Positions 52,546 to 60,633 of a stretch of 64,000 nucleotides of DNA are shown piece by piece. The stretch's first letter is position 1. The number at the start of each line of letters is the position of its first letter. The notes beneath the pieces were generated by a model, which searched no databases, was not told the DNA's origin, and saw nothing but the letters and a program-made list of their open reading frames with translations. The position numbers were made by a program, and so were the translations under genes. This stretch comes from JAVBNN01 sp031551525 (lineage in GTDB: Bacteria > Bacillota > Negativicutes > Acidaminococcales > JAISLQ01), in NCBI GenBank assembly GCA_031551525.1, contig JAVBNN010000030.1, positions 1 through 64,000 on the forward strand, written 5' to 3'.

Positions 52546-53583
52546 ATGAAGATGGAAAAATACCAAAAAAGCAAATTTATCACAATAATTTGCATGGTCA
52601 TTCTTTTGGCCGGTTGCAACCACGATAGCCAAGCCGCGGTGATTAATAACACCGCGGCTTCGGCGCAAATATCAGCCTGGCTGGCTTATTGGGATGTTCC
52701 TGATGCGGTGCGTGAAGTGAAGGGTTTGCAAGACCTGCGCAAACTTAGCTATTTTGCGGTAGGTTTTGATCAGGGCGGCCAATTGTGCATTCCGGACGAT
52801 TTAACGGAGGCGCTTAGGCAGACCGGCGGTCGGACGGATTATGAAAAATACCTGACGTTTGTCAATGACCAGCAAGTCGGCGAAGACAAAATGCTACTGA
52901 AAGACCTGGGCGTTCTGCGGAAAGTTTTTGCCAGTGAACAGGCAATGGATAAGCATATAGCCGAAATCCTGGCGTTGACTTCTGCGGCCAAATGCGATGG
53001 CGTGGAGATAGACTATGAAACTATCTGGAAAGACGCAAGGGTAAGTGAGGGTTTTTTGAAGTTTATCCCGCGTTTGTATGAGCGGGCCAAAGCGAAAAAT
53101 CTTAAACTGCGGGTAGTTTTGGAACCGAGTACGCCGTTTGCCAGGATAAACTTTATCGAAGGCCCGGAGTATGTGGTGATGTTCTACAATTACCACGGTA
53201 CGCATAGTATTACACCCGGCCCTAAAGCCAATAAGACCTTTATCCAGCGGGTACTGAAAAATATTGCTACCCTTCCTGCCACCCGTTCCGTTGCCTTTTC
53301 TACCGGAGGTTGTATATGGGAACTGAAAAGCATTAAGAGCAACCGCTTTTTGACCGAAAAGGAAGCGGCCTCACTGGCGGTGGAAAATGAGGCTACGCCT
53401 AAGCGCGATAAAGAAAGTCAATGTCTGGTTTTTGATTATGTTCTTGACGGCAGGGCATATACCGTATGGTATGCCGACAGGGAAACACTTAACTATTGGA
53501 TATCTTTGGCCAAAGCGGCAGGGGAATCCAATATCAGCCTGTGGCGGCTGGGTGGCAACCGCGATATACATAAAGTCAAATAG
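52546..53583 (+). CDS. GH18-like glycoside hydrolase lipoprotein
   Basis: About 345 residues with a lipoprotein signal (LLAGCN). The sequence AKCDGVEIDYETIWK matches the family-18 active-site pattern D-G-x-x-x-D-x-E, with the catalytic Glu present, and begins after an AWLAYWDVP strand typical of YaaH/chitinase-like barrels. It could cut the exopolysaccharide or remodel peptidoglycan; PgaB in E. coli likewise pairs a deacetylase with a glycoside-hydrolase domain. The start is uncertain: ATG 52546 gives a good lipoprotein signal, while ATG 52525 overlaps the upstream stop. Last gene of the locus. Confidence 0.7.
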   Translation: MKMEKYQKSKFITIICMVILLAGCNHDSQAAVINNTAASAQISAWLAYWDVPDAVREVKGLQDLRKLSYFAVGFDQGGQLCIPDDLTEALRQTGGRTDYEKYLTFVNDQQVGEDKMLLKDLGVLRKVFASEQAMDKHIAEILALTSAAKCDGVEIDYETIWKDARVSEGFLKFIPRLYERAKAKNLKLRVVLEPSTPFARINFIEGPEYVVMFYNYHGTHSITPGPKANKTFIQRVLKNIATLPATRSVAFSTGGCIWELKSIKSNRFLTEKEAASLAVENEATPKRDKESQCLVFDYVLDGRAYTVWYADRETLNYWISLAKAAGESNISLWRLGGNRDIHKVK

Positions 53584-53586
53584 CAA

Positions 53587-53616
53587 CAGCCCGCGAGTTA
53601 TTCGCGGGCTGCTTTA
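53587..53616 (+). terminator. Terminator of exopolysaccharide locus
   Basis: CAGCCCGCGA (53587-53596) pairs with TCGCGGGCTG (53602-53611), loop of five, followed by CTTTAT. It is the first clear terminator downstream of the locus. Confidence 0.75.
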
Positions 53617-53620
53617 TCGT

Positions 53621-54364
53621 TCAAAATTCTATTGCCAATCCATCATGCGCGCAGTGAAAACCTTTGAGTTCGTTGTCGAGGCGTCCCAGCATTTCGGCGC
53701 TCATATGGGTGAGCACAAGTTTTTTGGGGTCTATATCCTCCAGATGTGCGGATAAAGAATCAAGATCCAGGTGGAACTTCACCTTGCGGTCAAAGTAGTA
53801 GGCTTCCGCGACAAAGATATCCGCATTTTTTCCACATTCGGAGAGTTTATCGATCCAGTTGGTATCACCAGTATAGGCCAGAATTTTCCCGTCTGTTATT
53901 ATGCGCAGAGCCAGTGACGGGCTGCCGCTCGGGTGTTCCACGGCGTAACAGGTGACGCTGATATTTCCCGCTTGCGAAGATTCTTCCGGCTGCAGCTCGT
54001 TTATGGTAAATTCAAATTTTTTCGCGCTGCCGGCCGAACCGGGAAAGAATGTATCCATGGCGGACAGTATGCGCTCTTTGCAGCCGGGCGGACCGTATAT
54101 GGCGAGCGGTGCGGTGCGCTTGCTGACCAGCTGGGCATCCAGGATAAAAAAAGGTATGCCGCCAAAATGGTCGCCGTGCAGATGAGAAATAAAGATAGTA
54201 GAAATGGTGTTGGGATCGACGGCAAACTTTCTTATCCCAATCATGACCGTACAGCCGCAGTCTATCAAAAAAGAGTCGCCGCCGGATTCCACAAGCATGG
54301 ATGTCTGCAGCCGCCCTCCGCTGCCGAAAGCGTCGCCACTACCGAGAAAGGTCAGTTTAGCCAT
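53621..54364 (-). CDS. MBL-fold metallohydrolase (ribonuclease Z-like)
   Basis: 247-residue cytoplasmic protein starting AKLTFLGSGDAFGSGGR and carrying the zinc motif SHLHGDHFGG near residue 60, then YTGDTNW and LVLTHMS. The overall pattern resembles the RNase Z/arylsulfatase-like MBL branch, but tRNA 3' processing is not assured because the RNase Z exosite region is not obvious. The start ATG at 54364 has GAGGTGG a few bases upstream. It is downstream of, and probably co-transcribed with, the flavin reductase gene. Confidence 0.85.
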   Translation of the reverse strand: MAKLTFLGSGDAFGSGGRLQTSMLVESGGDSFLIDCGCTVMIGIRKFAVDPNTISTIFISHLHGDHFGGIPFFILDAQLVSKRTAPLAIYGPPGCKERILSAMDTFFPGSAGSAKKFEFTINELQPEESSQAGNISVTCYAVEHPSGSPSLALRIITDGKILAYTGDTNWIDKLSECGKNADIFVAEAYYFDRKVKFHLDLDSLSAHLEDIDPKKLVLTHMSAEMLGRLDNELKGFHCAHDGLAIEF

Positions 54365-54395
54365 GTTGCCCACCTCACATTTGTTTGTTTATAGC

Positions 54396-54902
54396 TCACT
54401 CAGTCTTATAAGCCGCTAGAATCTCACCATAAAACATAATGTGCATATCTTCATCGCTGTACCATTTTTCCGCCAGACTGCTTTCCAAAGTAGTTTTTTG
54501 CATAGGCTGGTGGTAGACAGTACGGCATTCTATCTGGAGGAACTGCCCTTCTATAACCGGTACGGGCACGGACACAGCCGGCAGGGTATGGATGTCGCCG
54601 ACGGCGAATTTATTCACATAGCGACCGCTACGGGTGCCACACAGCGCCAAAGCTGCTTTGTACTCATCGGTCAACGGCACGCTGGCGGTGAAATGGTCGC
54701 TAGGCTCCAAAAGGGTATAAGTATGCCGGGACTGGCGCACCATCACAGTAAATACGGGTAGTCCCCACATATAGCCGATGCTGCCCCAGCCGATGGTCAT
54801 GACGTTTTGGCGGTCACGGTTGGCGACCGTAAGGAACGCCCCGCGCTGGCCGATGGTCTCGGCAACGATCTTGCTGATTTCCGGGAGGTTGATGTTTTCC
54901 AT
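54396..54902 (-). CDS. Flavin reductase-like FMN-binding protein
   Basis: 168 residues with the split-barrel flavin-binding pattern: AFLTVANRDRQNVMTIGWGS (one-strand FMN contact), PVFTVMVRQSRHTY and DHFTASVP. It resembles small flavoreductases of anaerobes that handle FMN and possibly oxygen or metal stress; the partner is unknown. A perfect 10-bp inverted repeat lies in the 5' untranslated region 15 bases before the start. Confidence 0.82.
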   Translation of the reverse strand: MENINLPEISKIVAETIGQRGAFLTVANRDRQNVMTIGWGSIGYMWGLPVFTVMVRQSRHTYTLLEPSDHFTASVPLTDEYKAALALCGTRSGRYVNKFAVGDIHTLPAVSVPVPVIEGQFLQIECRTVYHQPMQKTTLESSLAEKWYSDEDMHIMFYGEILAAYKTE

Positions 54903-54916
54903 AGTTGTTTCACTTC

Positions 54917-54950
54917 TTTCTGTGCCAGGCCGCTGTGCTAGGCACAGAAA
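54917..54950 (-). promoter_or_regulatory. Inverted repeat in 5' region of flavin reductase gene
   Basis: TTTCTGTGCC (54917-54926) and GGCACAGAAA (54941-54950) are perfect inverse copies, 14 bases apart. It is placed just before the ribosome-binding site of the minus-strand gene and lacks a following T tract on that strand, so an operator or RNA control hairpin is more likely than a terminator. Confidence 0.45.
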
Positions 54951-55095
54951 AATACACCTTGGCTCTTTAAGCTTGCGTTACAAATATAATACAATAATGC
55001 AGTGGCAAGTGCAAGAAAATGCTGTAGCATTGTTGTTTAAAGAGAAGTTTTTTGTTAATATTAATGTATATCAGCTAACGAGGGGAGAGAATACT

Positions 55096-56355
55096 TTGTC
55101 CGATATAAGACCTTTCCGGGCATTGCGCCCGCAGGCGGAACTGGCGGAAAACATCGCCGCTCTGCCCTATGATGTTATGGATACCGAAGAAGCCCGCGCC
55201 ATACTGGCGAACAATCCGTTGAGTTTTTTGCGGGTCACGAAGTCGGAGGCAGACTTGCCGCAAGGTATAGACGCCCATTCCGAGGCCGTTTATCAAAGAG
55301 CCCGTGAAAATATCGGAGGCTATCAGCTCAACGGGCAAATGTCGGTGGACGAAAACCCGTATTTTTATGTGTATAAGCAAAATATGGGCGTCCACGAACA
55401 AATCGGTTTGGTAGCCGCCGCCTCGGTGGAGGAGTACCGCCAGGGGAAAATAAAAAAACATGAACTGACCCGACCGGACAAGGAAGACGACCGCGTGCGG
55501 CATATCAAGTATACGGCGGCCCAGACCGGGGCGGTCTTTCTCACCTATAAAGCGGTTCCGGCGATCGACCGCATCATCGCCGATATCGTCGCCAGAACGC
55601 GGCCTGTCTATGCTTTTAAAGCTGATGACGGCATATCCCATACGCTTTACGTGGTGGACAGCGCAGAAGATATAGCGGTTATCAGGGCGGTTTTCGCCGC
55701 CGTGGACGCGCTTTATATTGCGGACGGACACCATCGTTCAGCGGCGGCGCTCCGGGTGGCCGATCTGTGCCGGGCCAATAATCCGGCGCATACCGGCGAG
55801 GAAGAATACAACTATTTTCTCTCCGTGATTTTTCCCGATAATATGATGCAGATACTCGACTATAACCGGGTGGTAAAAGATTTGGCCGGGCTTTCTGCCG
55901 AAGAATTTTTGAAAAAAACGGGCGAACGGTTTTTAGTCGAAAAATTGCCTGCCCAGGGCAAGCCGCCCGCTTTGCACGATTTTGCCATGTACCTGGCGGG
56001 CGACTGGTACAAACTTTCTGCCAAAACCGATAGTTTTGACGGGAAAGACCCGGTTGGTGCTCTCGATGTGAGCATACTGCAAAACAATCTTCTGTGCCCT
56101 GTTTTAGGCATCAAAGACCCGCGCACCGACCAACGGATAGGTTTTGTCGGCGGTATCCGCGGTCTCGGTGAACTAAAAAAACTTGTAGATAGCGGCGCGT
56201 TTGCCGTAGCTTTCGCTCTTTACCCAACTTCTATGCGGGAGCTTATGGCGATAGCAGACTCCGGGGAGATCATGCCGCCTAAATCCACCTGGTTCGAACC
56301 AAAACTGCGTGACGCGATGGCGGTGCATCTTATTGAAGAAGAATATTGCAAATAA
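55096..56355 (+). CDS. DUF1015 family protein
   Basis: 419-residue soluble protein of the COG4198/DUF1015 family. It opens with SDIRPFRALRPQ and ENIAALPYDVMDTEEAR and contains YIADGHHRSAAALRVAD, the most conserved block of the family, followed by FLSVIFPDNMMQILDYNRVV. The biochemical function of the family is not established, but the gene is frequently next to serine biosynthesis genes, as here with serC 15 bases downstream. The start is TTG 55096, seven bases after GGGGAGAG; the open frame extends far upstream without a better site. Confidence 0.85.
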   Translation: MSDIRPFRALRPQAELAENIAALPYDVMDTEEARAILANNPLSFLRVTKSEADLPQGIDAHSEAVYQRARENIGGYQLNGQMSVDENPYFYVYKQNMGVHEQIGLVAAASVEEYRQGKIKKHELTRPDKEDDRVRHIKYTAAQTGAVFLTYKAVPAIDRIIADIVARTRPVYAFKADDGISHTLYVVDSAEDIAVIRAVFAAVDALYIADGHHRSAAALRVADLCRANNPAHTGEEEYNYFLSVIFPDNMMQILDYNRVVKDLAGLSAEEFLKKTGERFLVEKLPAQGKPPALHDFAMYLAGDWYKLSAKTDSFDGKDPVGALDVSILQNNLLCPVLGIKDPRTDQRIGFVGGIRGLGELKKLVDSGAFAVAFALYPTSMRELMAIADSGEIMPPKSTWFEPKLRDAMAVHLIEEEYCK

Positions 56356-56370
56356 AAGGTGGTACAATAT

Positions 56371-57456
56371 ATGGCAAGAATATATAATTTCAGCGCCGGC
56401 CCGGCTACTTTGCCGATAGAGATACTCGAAGAAGTGCGGGCGGAGTTTTTAGACTACCAGCAAAGCGGCATGTCCATCATAGAGATGAGCCACCGCACGC
56501 CACCCTATGAAGAACTGAACGCACAGGCGGAAAAAGATCTAAAAGAACTATTGGGCCTCGCAGACGACTACCGGGTACTCTTTATGACTGGCGGCGCCAC
56601 CACTCAGTTTTCACTTGTGCCGATGAACCTTTTGGGGGCCGGACAGACCGCCGACTATGTGGTCACCGGCATGTTCGCCCAAAAAGCCTGGCAGCAGGCA
56701 CAACGAGTGGGTAAAACGCACGTCGCCGCCGACCTGGCCGCCGGAGGTTTCAGGCGGGTACCGCAAATAAGTGAACTGGATTTTAGCCCAGACCCAGACT
56801 ATGTACACATAACGACTAACAATACCATCTATGGGACGGCCTGGCGTGACTATCCGCATTTTGGCGTAAAAACGCTGGTCGCCGATATGTCGTCCGACTT
56901 TCTCAGTCAGCCGTTTGCGGCCGACCAGTTTTCCCTTATTTACGCCGGAGCACAAAAAAACCTCGGCCCGGCCGGAGTAACGGTGGTCATCGTCAAAAAA
57001 GATCTTCTGGCGCGCAGCCCGGCAACTTTGCCGGAAGTATTCAGTTATGCCAGCTACGCGAAAAACGATTCACTGTACAATACCCCGCCGGTATTCGCCG
57101 TATATTTTGTGGCCAAAGTGCTCAAATGGCTGAAAGAAAAAGGCGGATTGGCCGCCATGGGCGAGCACAACCGTAAAAAAGCCGCATTTATCTATGACGC
57201 GATAGACCGCCATCCGGGATTTTTCCGCGGGCATGCCGAGCCGGACAGCCGCTCCATAATGAACGCTACTTTCCGGTTGCCGGACGAAAAGCTTGAGGAA
57301 GAATTTGTTCGCCAGGCGCAAGCCAAAGGCTTCGTCGGGGTCAAAGGGCACCGCTCGGTCGGCGGTATGCGTATCTCTATGTACAATGCCATGCCGCTTG
57401 ACGGCTGCGAAAAACTGGCGCAGTTCATGGAAGATTTTTACAAAAGCAAAGCTTAA
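56371..57456 (+). CDS. serC: Phosphoserine aminotransferase
   Basis: PLP enzyme of serine synthesis, converting 3-phosphohydroxypyruvate and glutamate to phosphoserine. 361 residues with FSAGPATLP, GMSIIEMSHR, FMTGGATTQFS, the PLP-lysine segment YAGAQKNLGPAGV and KGHRSVGGMRISMYNA. ATG 56371 follows AAAGGTGGT. serA is not in the window. The next gene is a thioredoxin-reductase-like flavoprotein 18 bases away. Confidence 0.97.
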   Translation: MARIYNFSAGPATLPIEILEEVRAEFLDYQQSGMSIIEMSHRTPPYEELNAQAEKDLKELLGLADDYRVLFMTGGATTQFSLVPMNLLGAGQTADYVVTGMFAQKAWQQAQRVGKTHVAADLAAGGFRRVPQISELDFSPDPDYVHITTNNTIYGTAWRDYPHFGVKTLVADMSSDFLSQPFAADQFSLIYAGAQKNLGPAGVTVVIVKKDLLARSPATLPEVFSYASYAKNDSLYNTPPVFAVYFVAKVLKWLKEKGGLAAMGEHNRKKAAFIYDAIDRHPGFFRGHAEPDSRSIMNATFRLPDEKLEEEFVRQAQAKGFVGVKGHRSVGGMRISMYNAMPLDGCEKLAQFMEDFYKSKA

Positions 57457-57474
57457 GAAAAAAGGTGGTGTATC

Positions 57475-58335
57475 ATGTACGATATAGCTATCATCGGCGG
57501 AGGGCCCGCCGGGCTATCCGCGGCTTTGACCGCCCGGGCGCGCAACAAGACGGTGGCGCTATTTGAACCGCGCGGTTTCAGTCCGAAACTCAGTAAGGCG
57601 CATCAGATAGATAACTACCTTGGGCTGCCCTCACTCAGCGGCAAAGAACTGATGGAGGCTTTCGTCAAGCAGGTGCAAAGCCGCCAACCGGATATCATCG
57701 AAGAGAAAGTCGTAAATATTTTCCCGGGCGATGAATTTACCATCATGACCGGCCAAAATACCTATCGGGCGGGAGCGGTCATCATCACCACCGGCGCGCC
57801 GTCCGGCCAGCAGTATCCCGGTGAAAGCGAGCTATTGGGCCGTGGGGTGAGTTATTGCGCTACCTGCGACGGGATGTTTTTCAAAGGTAAAAAGGTGGCG
57901 GTGATCGCCAGCCTGCCGGAAAGCGAAGAAGAAACGGAGTTTTTGGCGGATATTTGTACCGAAGTGCTGTATATACCGCTTTATAAAGGAGAATATCCGA
58001 AAAAAGCCAACCTGCGCATAATAAAAAGCACGCCGCTTGCCATAATCGGGCAAGACAGCGTGCAGGAGATAGAAACGGGAAACGGCCGGGAACAAGTAGA
58101 CGGGGTATTTATCTTCCGTGACAGCGAACCGTTGGAAAGCATACTTCCGACGCTCGAATTGTCGGAAAAACTGATAAAAGTCGATATCGACATGAAAAGC
58201 AGTATACCGGGTGTATTTGCTGCCGGGGATTGTACGGGCCGCCCCTGGCAGATCAACCGGGCCGCCGGGCAGGGGCAAGTCGCGGCGCTGAGCGCGGTCG
58301 CCTTTTTGGCACAAAAACCGGTCAGCGGCGCTTAG
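57475..58335 (+). CDS. Thioredoxin-reductase-like flavoprotein lacking NADPH motifs (possible ferredoxin-dependent type)
   Basis: 286 residues with the FAD motif IIGGGPAGLSAALTA, the redox disulfide VSYCATCDGMFF (about 126-129) and the C-terminal FAAGDCTGRPWQ, all as in thioredoxin reductase. The second dinucleotide fold, which should show GxGxxA and HRRxxxR for NADPH, instead reads VAVIASLPESEEE and IPLYKGEYPK. That loss is the hallmark described for ferredoxin-dependent flavin thioredoxin reductase (FFTR) of clostridia, so reduction by ferredoxin is a reasonable inference. AAAGGTGGT precedes ATG 57475. No thioredoxin gene is adjacent. Confidence 0.8.
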   Translation: MYDIAIIGGGPAGLSAALTARARNKTVALFEPRGFSPKLSKAHQIDNYLGLPSLSGKELMEAFVKQVQSRQPDIIEEKVVNIFPGDEFTIMTGQNTYRAGAVIITTGAPSGQQYPGESELLGRGVSYCATCDGMFFKGKKVAVIASLPESEEETEFLADICTEVLYIPLYKGEYPKKANLRIIKSTPLAIIGQDSVQEIETGNGREQVDGVFIFRDSEPLESILPTLELSEKLIKVDIDMKSSIPGVFAAGDCTGRPWQINRAAGQGQVAALSAVAFLAQKPVSGA

Positions 58336-58978
58336 GAAATATCTCGAACAGGTCGGGTGGCGGATCGCTGGCGAACACATAGCCCGGCCGCTCGGCTTGG
58401 CATTTTTCCAATGCCGCTTTCAGATCATAATAGACCTCCCACTTGGACTGTTTTAAGCTGTCGCCACTGAGACGCAACAGATAGGCAGGGTGGTAGGTGG
58501 TGATGGCCGGGATACCGCCTTTGGTGGTAAACCAACGCCCCCGGTCTTTGGTAATGCGTTTATCCGGGTGGTCGAGATAGTGCATGGCCACACTGCCAAG
58601 GGCGACCACTACCGCCGGGTTGATGATGGCCAGCTCTTTTTCCAGCCAGCGGTCAGCGCAAAAGGCCGCCGAGACAATATTAGGTGTTTTATTGTTTTTC
58701 GGCCGACATTTTATCGTATTGGTCGTAAGCACACGGTCGCGCGTTACCCCCAAAGAGGCCAGCGCCTTGTTCAGAAGTTGCCCGGAAGGGCCGATCAGCG
58801 GGCAACCGTGTTGGTCTTCCACCATGCCGGGACCTTCGCCCACGATAACAAGTGGGCTGTCGGGGTTGCCGTACCAGCCGACCGGCGCGATGCATTCCGC
58901 CCGCAGTTCGCAGGCAGTGCAGCCGCAGAGTTGTCGGCCCAGTTCATCGAGCGTGTCCGCTTCGGGAAAAAGTTCCAT
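58322..58978 (-). CDS. Type 4 (family 4) uracil-DNA glycosylase
   Basis: Removes uracil from DNA. 218 residues with Fe-S cluster cysteines in CGCTACELRAEC (cluster pair near the N-terminus) and TIKCRP further on, the glycosylase motif VGEGPGMVEDQHGCPLIG, and TYHPAYLLR. The start is ATG 58978, just after GGGGTGAAG on the minus strand. Its 3' end overlaps the convergent flavoprotein gene by 14 bases. Confidence 0.93.
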   Translation of the reverse strand: MELFPEADTLDELGRQLCGCTACELRAECIAPVGWYGNPDSPLVIVGEGPGMVEDQHGCPLIGPSGQLLNKALASLGVTRDRVLTTNTIKCRPKNNKTPNIVSAAFCADRWLEKELAIINPAVVVALGSVAMHYLDHPDKRITKDRGRWFTTKGGIPAITTYHPAYLLRLSGDSLKQSKWEVYYDLKAALEKCQAERPGYVFASDPPPDLFEIFPKRR

Positions 58979-59054
58979 ACACTTCACCCCATACAATTGA
59001 TTTCGGATATAATAATTCGGGAGAAATTTTTACTATCCTGCTTTTGCTTTAATG

Positions 59055-59085
59055 TTGAACACAAATAATGGTTTTATGGTAAAAT
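59055..59085 (+). promoter_or_regulatory. Candidate promoter of serS
   Basis: TTGAAC (59055-59060) and TAAAAT (59080-59085) with a long 19-base spacer. The leader is short and no T-box specifier structure or antiterminator motif is visible. Confidence 0.4.
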
Positions 59086-59121
59086 GAAAAATAGTCAGTT
59101 GTGCAGCGAGAGGAGACCGTT

Positions 59122-60390
59122 ATGCTGGATATCAAGTTTATCAGGGAAAATACTAAGGTTGTGGAAGACGCGCTGAAAAACCGCAATATGCCTCTGGCGC
59201 TGGACGGTTTTTTGCAGCTAGAAAAAGACCGCCGGGGCATACTGACCGCGGTGGAGGCATTAAAAAGCGAACGCAACCAGGCGTCCCAAGAGATCAGCCA
59301 GATCAAAAAAGCCGGTGGGGACGCAGATGATAAAATAGCGGCCATGCGGGCCGTGGGCGACAAGATAGCCGCACTTGACGGTCAACTACGCGAAATGGAG
59401 GAACAGCTGACCGCGCTGGTGATGAATATACCCAATCTGCCGCATAAAAGCGTGCCGGTGGGCAAAGACGAGCATGACAACGCAGAGATGCGCAAGTGGG
59501 GCGAGCCGACGCAGTTTTTCTTTGAGCCGAAAGGTCACTGGGAGATCGGTGAAAAGCTCAATATCCTTGATTTTGAACGGGCGGCTAAAGTAACCGGAGC
59601 GCGCTTTACCTTTTATCGCGGCTTGGGCGCACGTCTTGAGCGTTCTTTGATCAACTTTATGCTGGACCTACATACCAGGGAGCACGGTTATACGGAGTTT
59701 TTCCCACCCTTTATCGTCAACCGGGAGAGCATGACCGGCACCGGGCAACTGCCGAAATTTGAAGCAGACGCTTTTAAACTGGAGGGTCTTGACTATTTCC
59801 TCATACCGACAGCCGAAGTGCCGGTGACCAATCTACACCGCGGCGAGATAATGCCTGTTGCCGAGCTGCCGCTTCACTATGTGGCTTACAGCGCCTGTTT
59901 CAGGAGCGAAGCCGGAGCCGCCGGGCGAGACACGCGCGGCCTGATTCGCCAGCATCAGTTCAACAAGGTGGAATTGGTAAAATTCACCCTGCCGGAAAAC
60001 TCCTATGACGAACTGGAACAACTTACCGCCAACGCGGAAAAAGTGCTGCAACTGCTAGATTTGCCGTACCGCGTCATCAAACTTTGCACGGGCGATATGG
60101 GTTTCACCTCCGCCATGACTTACGATATAGAAGTTTGGCTGCCCAGTCAGGGCTGCTACCGGGAAATATCTTCCTGTTCGAATTTCGAGGACTTTCAGGC
60201 TCGCCGAGCCGATATACGCTTTAGGCGTGACAGCAAGGCCAAACCGGAATATGTGCATACCCTGAACGGCTCGGGGCTGGCTATCGGACGTACGGTCTCG
60301 GCTATTTTGGAAAACTGCCAACAACCTGACGGCTCGGTGGTAATACCGGAAGTTTTGCGGCCTTATATGGGCGTAGACGTGATAAAGTAA
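59122..60390 (+). CDS. serS: Seryl-tRNA synthetase
   Basis: Class II aminoacyl-tRNA synthetase charging tRNA-Ser. 422 residues: an N-terminal coiled-coil arm (about 1-105, starting MLDIKFIRENTKVVEDAL), then the catalytic core with motif 2 ACFRSEAGAAGRDTRGLIR, QHQFNKVELVKF, and motif 3 GSGLAIGRTVSAILEN. ATG 59122 follows GAGAGGAGA. Monocistronic with its own terminator. Confidence 0.98.
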   Translation: MLDIKFIRENTKVVEDALKNRNMPLALDGFLQLEKDRRGILTAVEALKSERNQASQEISQIKKAGGDADDKIAAMRAVGDKIAALDGQLREMEEQLTALVMNIPNLPHKSVPVGKDEHDNAEMRKWGEPTQFFFEPKGHWEIGEKLNILDFERAAKVTGARFTFYRGLGARLERSLINFMLDLHTREHGYTEFFPPFIVNRESMTGTGQLPKFEADAFKLEGLDYFLIPTAEVPVTNLHRGEIMPVAELPLHYVAYSACFRSEAGAAGRDTRGLIRQHQFNKVELVKFTLPENSYDELEQLTANAEKVLQLLDLPYRVIKLCTGDMGFTSAMTYDIEVWLPSQGCYREISSCSNFEDFQARRADIRFRRDSKAKPEYVHTLNGSGLAIGRTVSAILENCQQPDGSVVIPEVLRPYMGVDVIK

Positions 60391-60406
60391 TGTAAAAACG
60401 CTTAAA

Positions 60407-60439
60407 CTGCCGCCCCGACCGGGGCGGCAGTGTGTTTTT
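60407..60439 (+). terminator. Terminator after serS
   Basis: A perfect 10-bp GC-rich stem (CTGCCGCCCC, 60407-60416, with 60421-60430), tetraloop GACC, then TGTGTTTTT. Confidence 0.9.
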
Positions 60440-60538
60440 GCCGCAAGATAAAAAACAAAAGCGGCTGTTTAGATAAAAAACACGTTTCGCCAGGTGAATA
60501 CTGAATAAATTGCGTGTTAAAAAATTTTTTTTTGCCTA

Positions 60539-60566
60539 TTGCACTTTCCTCGTTTTGTGGTACAAT
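60539..60566 (+). promoter_or_regulatory. Promoter of lysine/ornithine decarboxylase gene
   Basis: TTGCAC (60539-60544), 16-base spacer and TACAAT (60561-60566), about 65 bases before the start codon. A good vegetative promoter match. Confidence 0.7.
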
Positions 60567-60633
60567 CTATTATGATATTAAACATTACGGTCAATGTTGC
60601 TAAACAACGATTTTGATTTAGGGGAGAGTGGCC

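Noticed and set aside
54778..55095. N-terminal extension of the DUF1015 frame
   Set aside because: It runs antisense through the flavin reductase gene; the TTG at 55096 has a good ribosome-binding site and begins the conserved family sequence.
58990..59121. T-box leader ahead of serS
   Set aside because: The leader is too short and lacks the conserved antiterminator T-box sequence.
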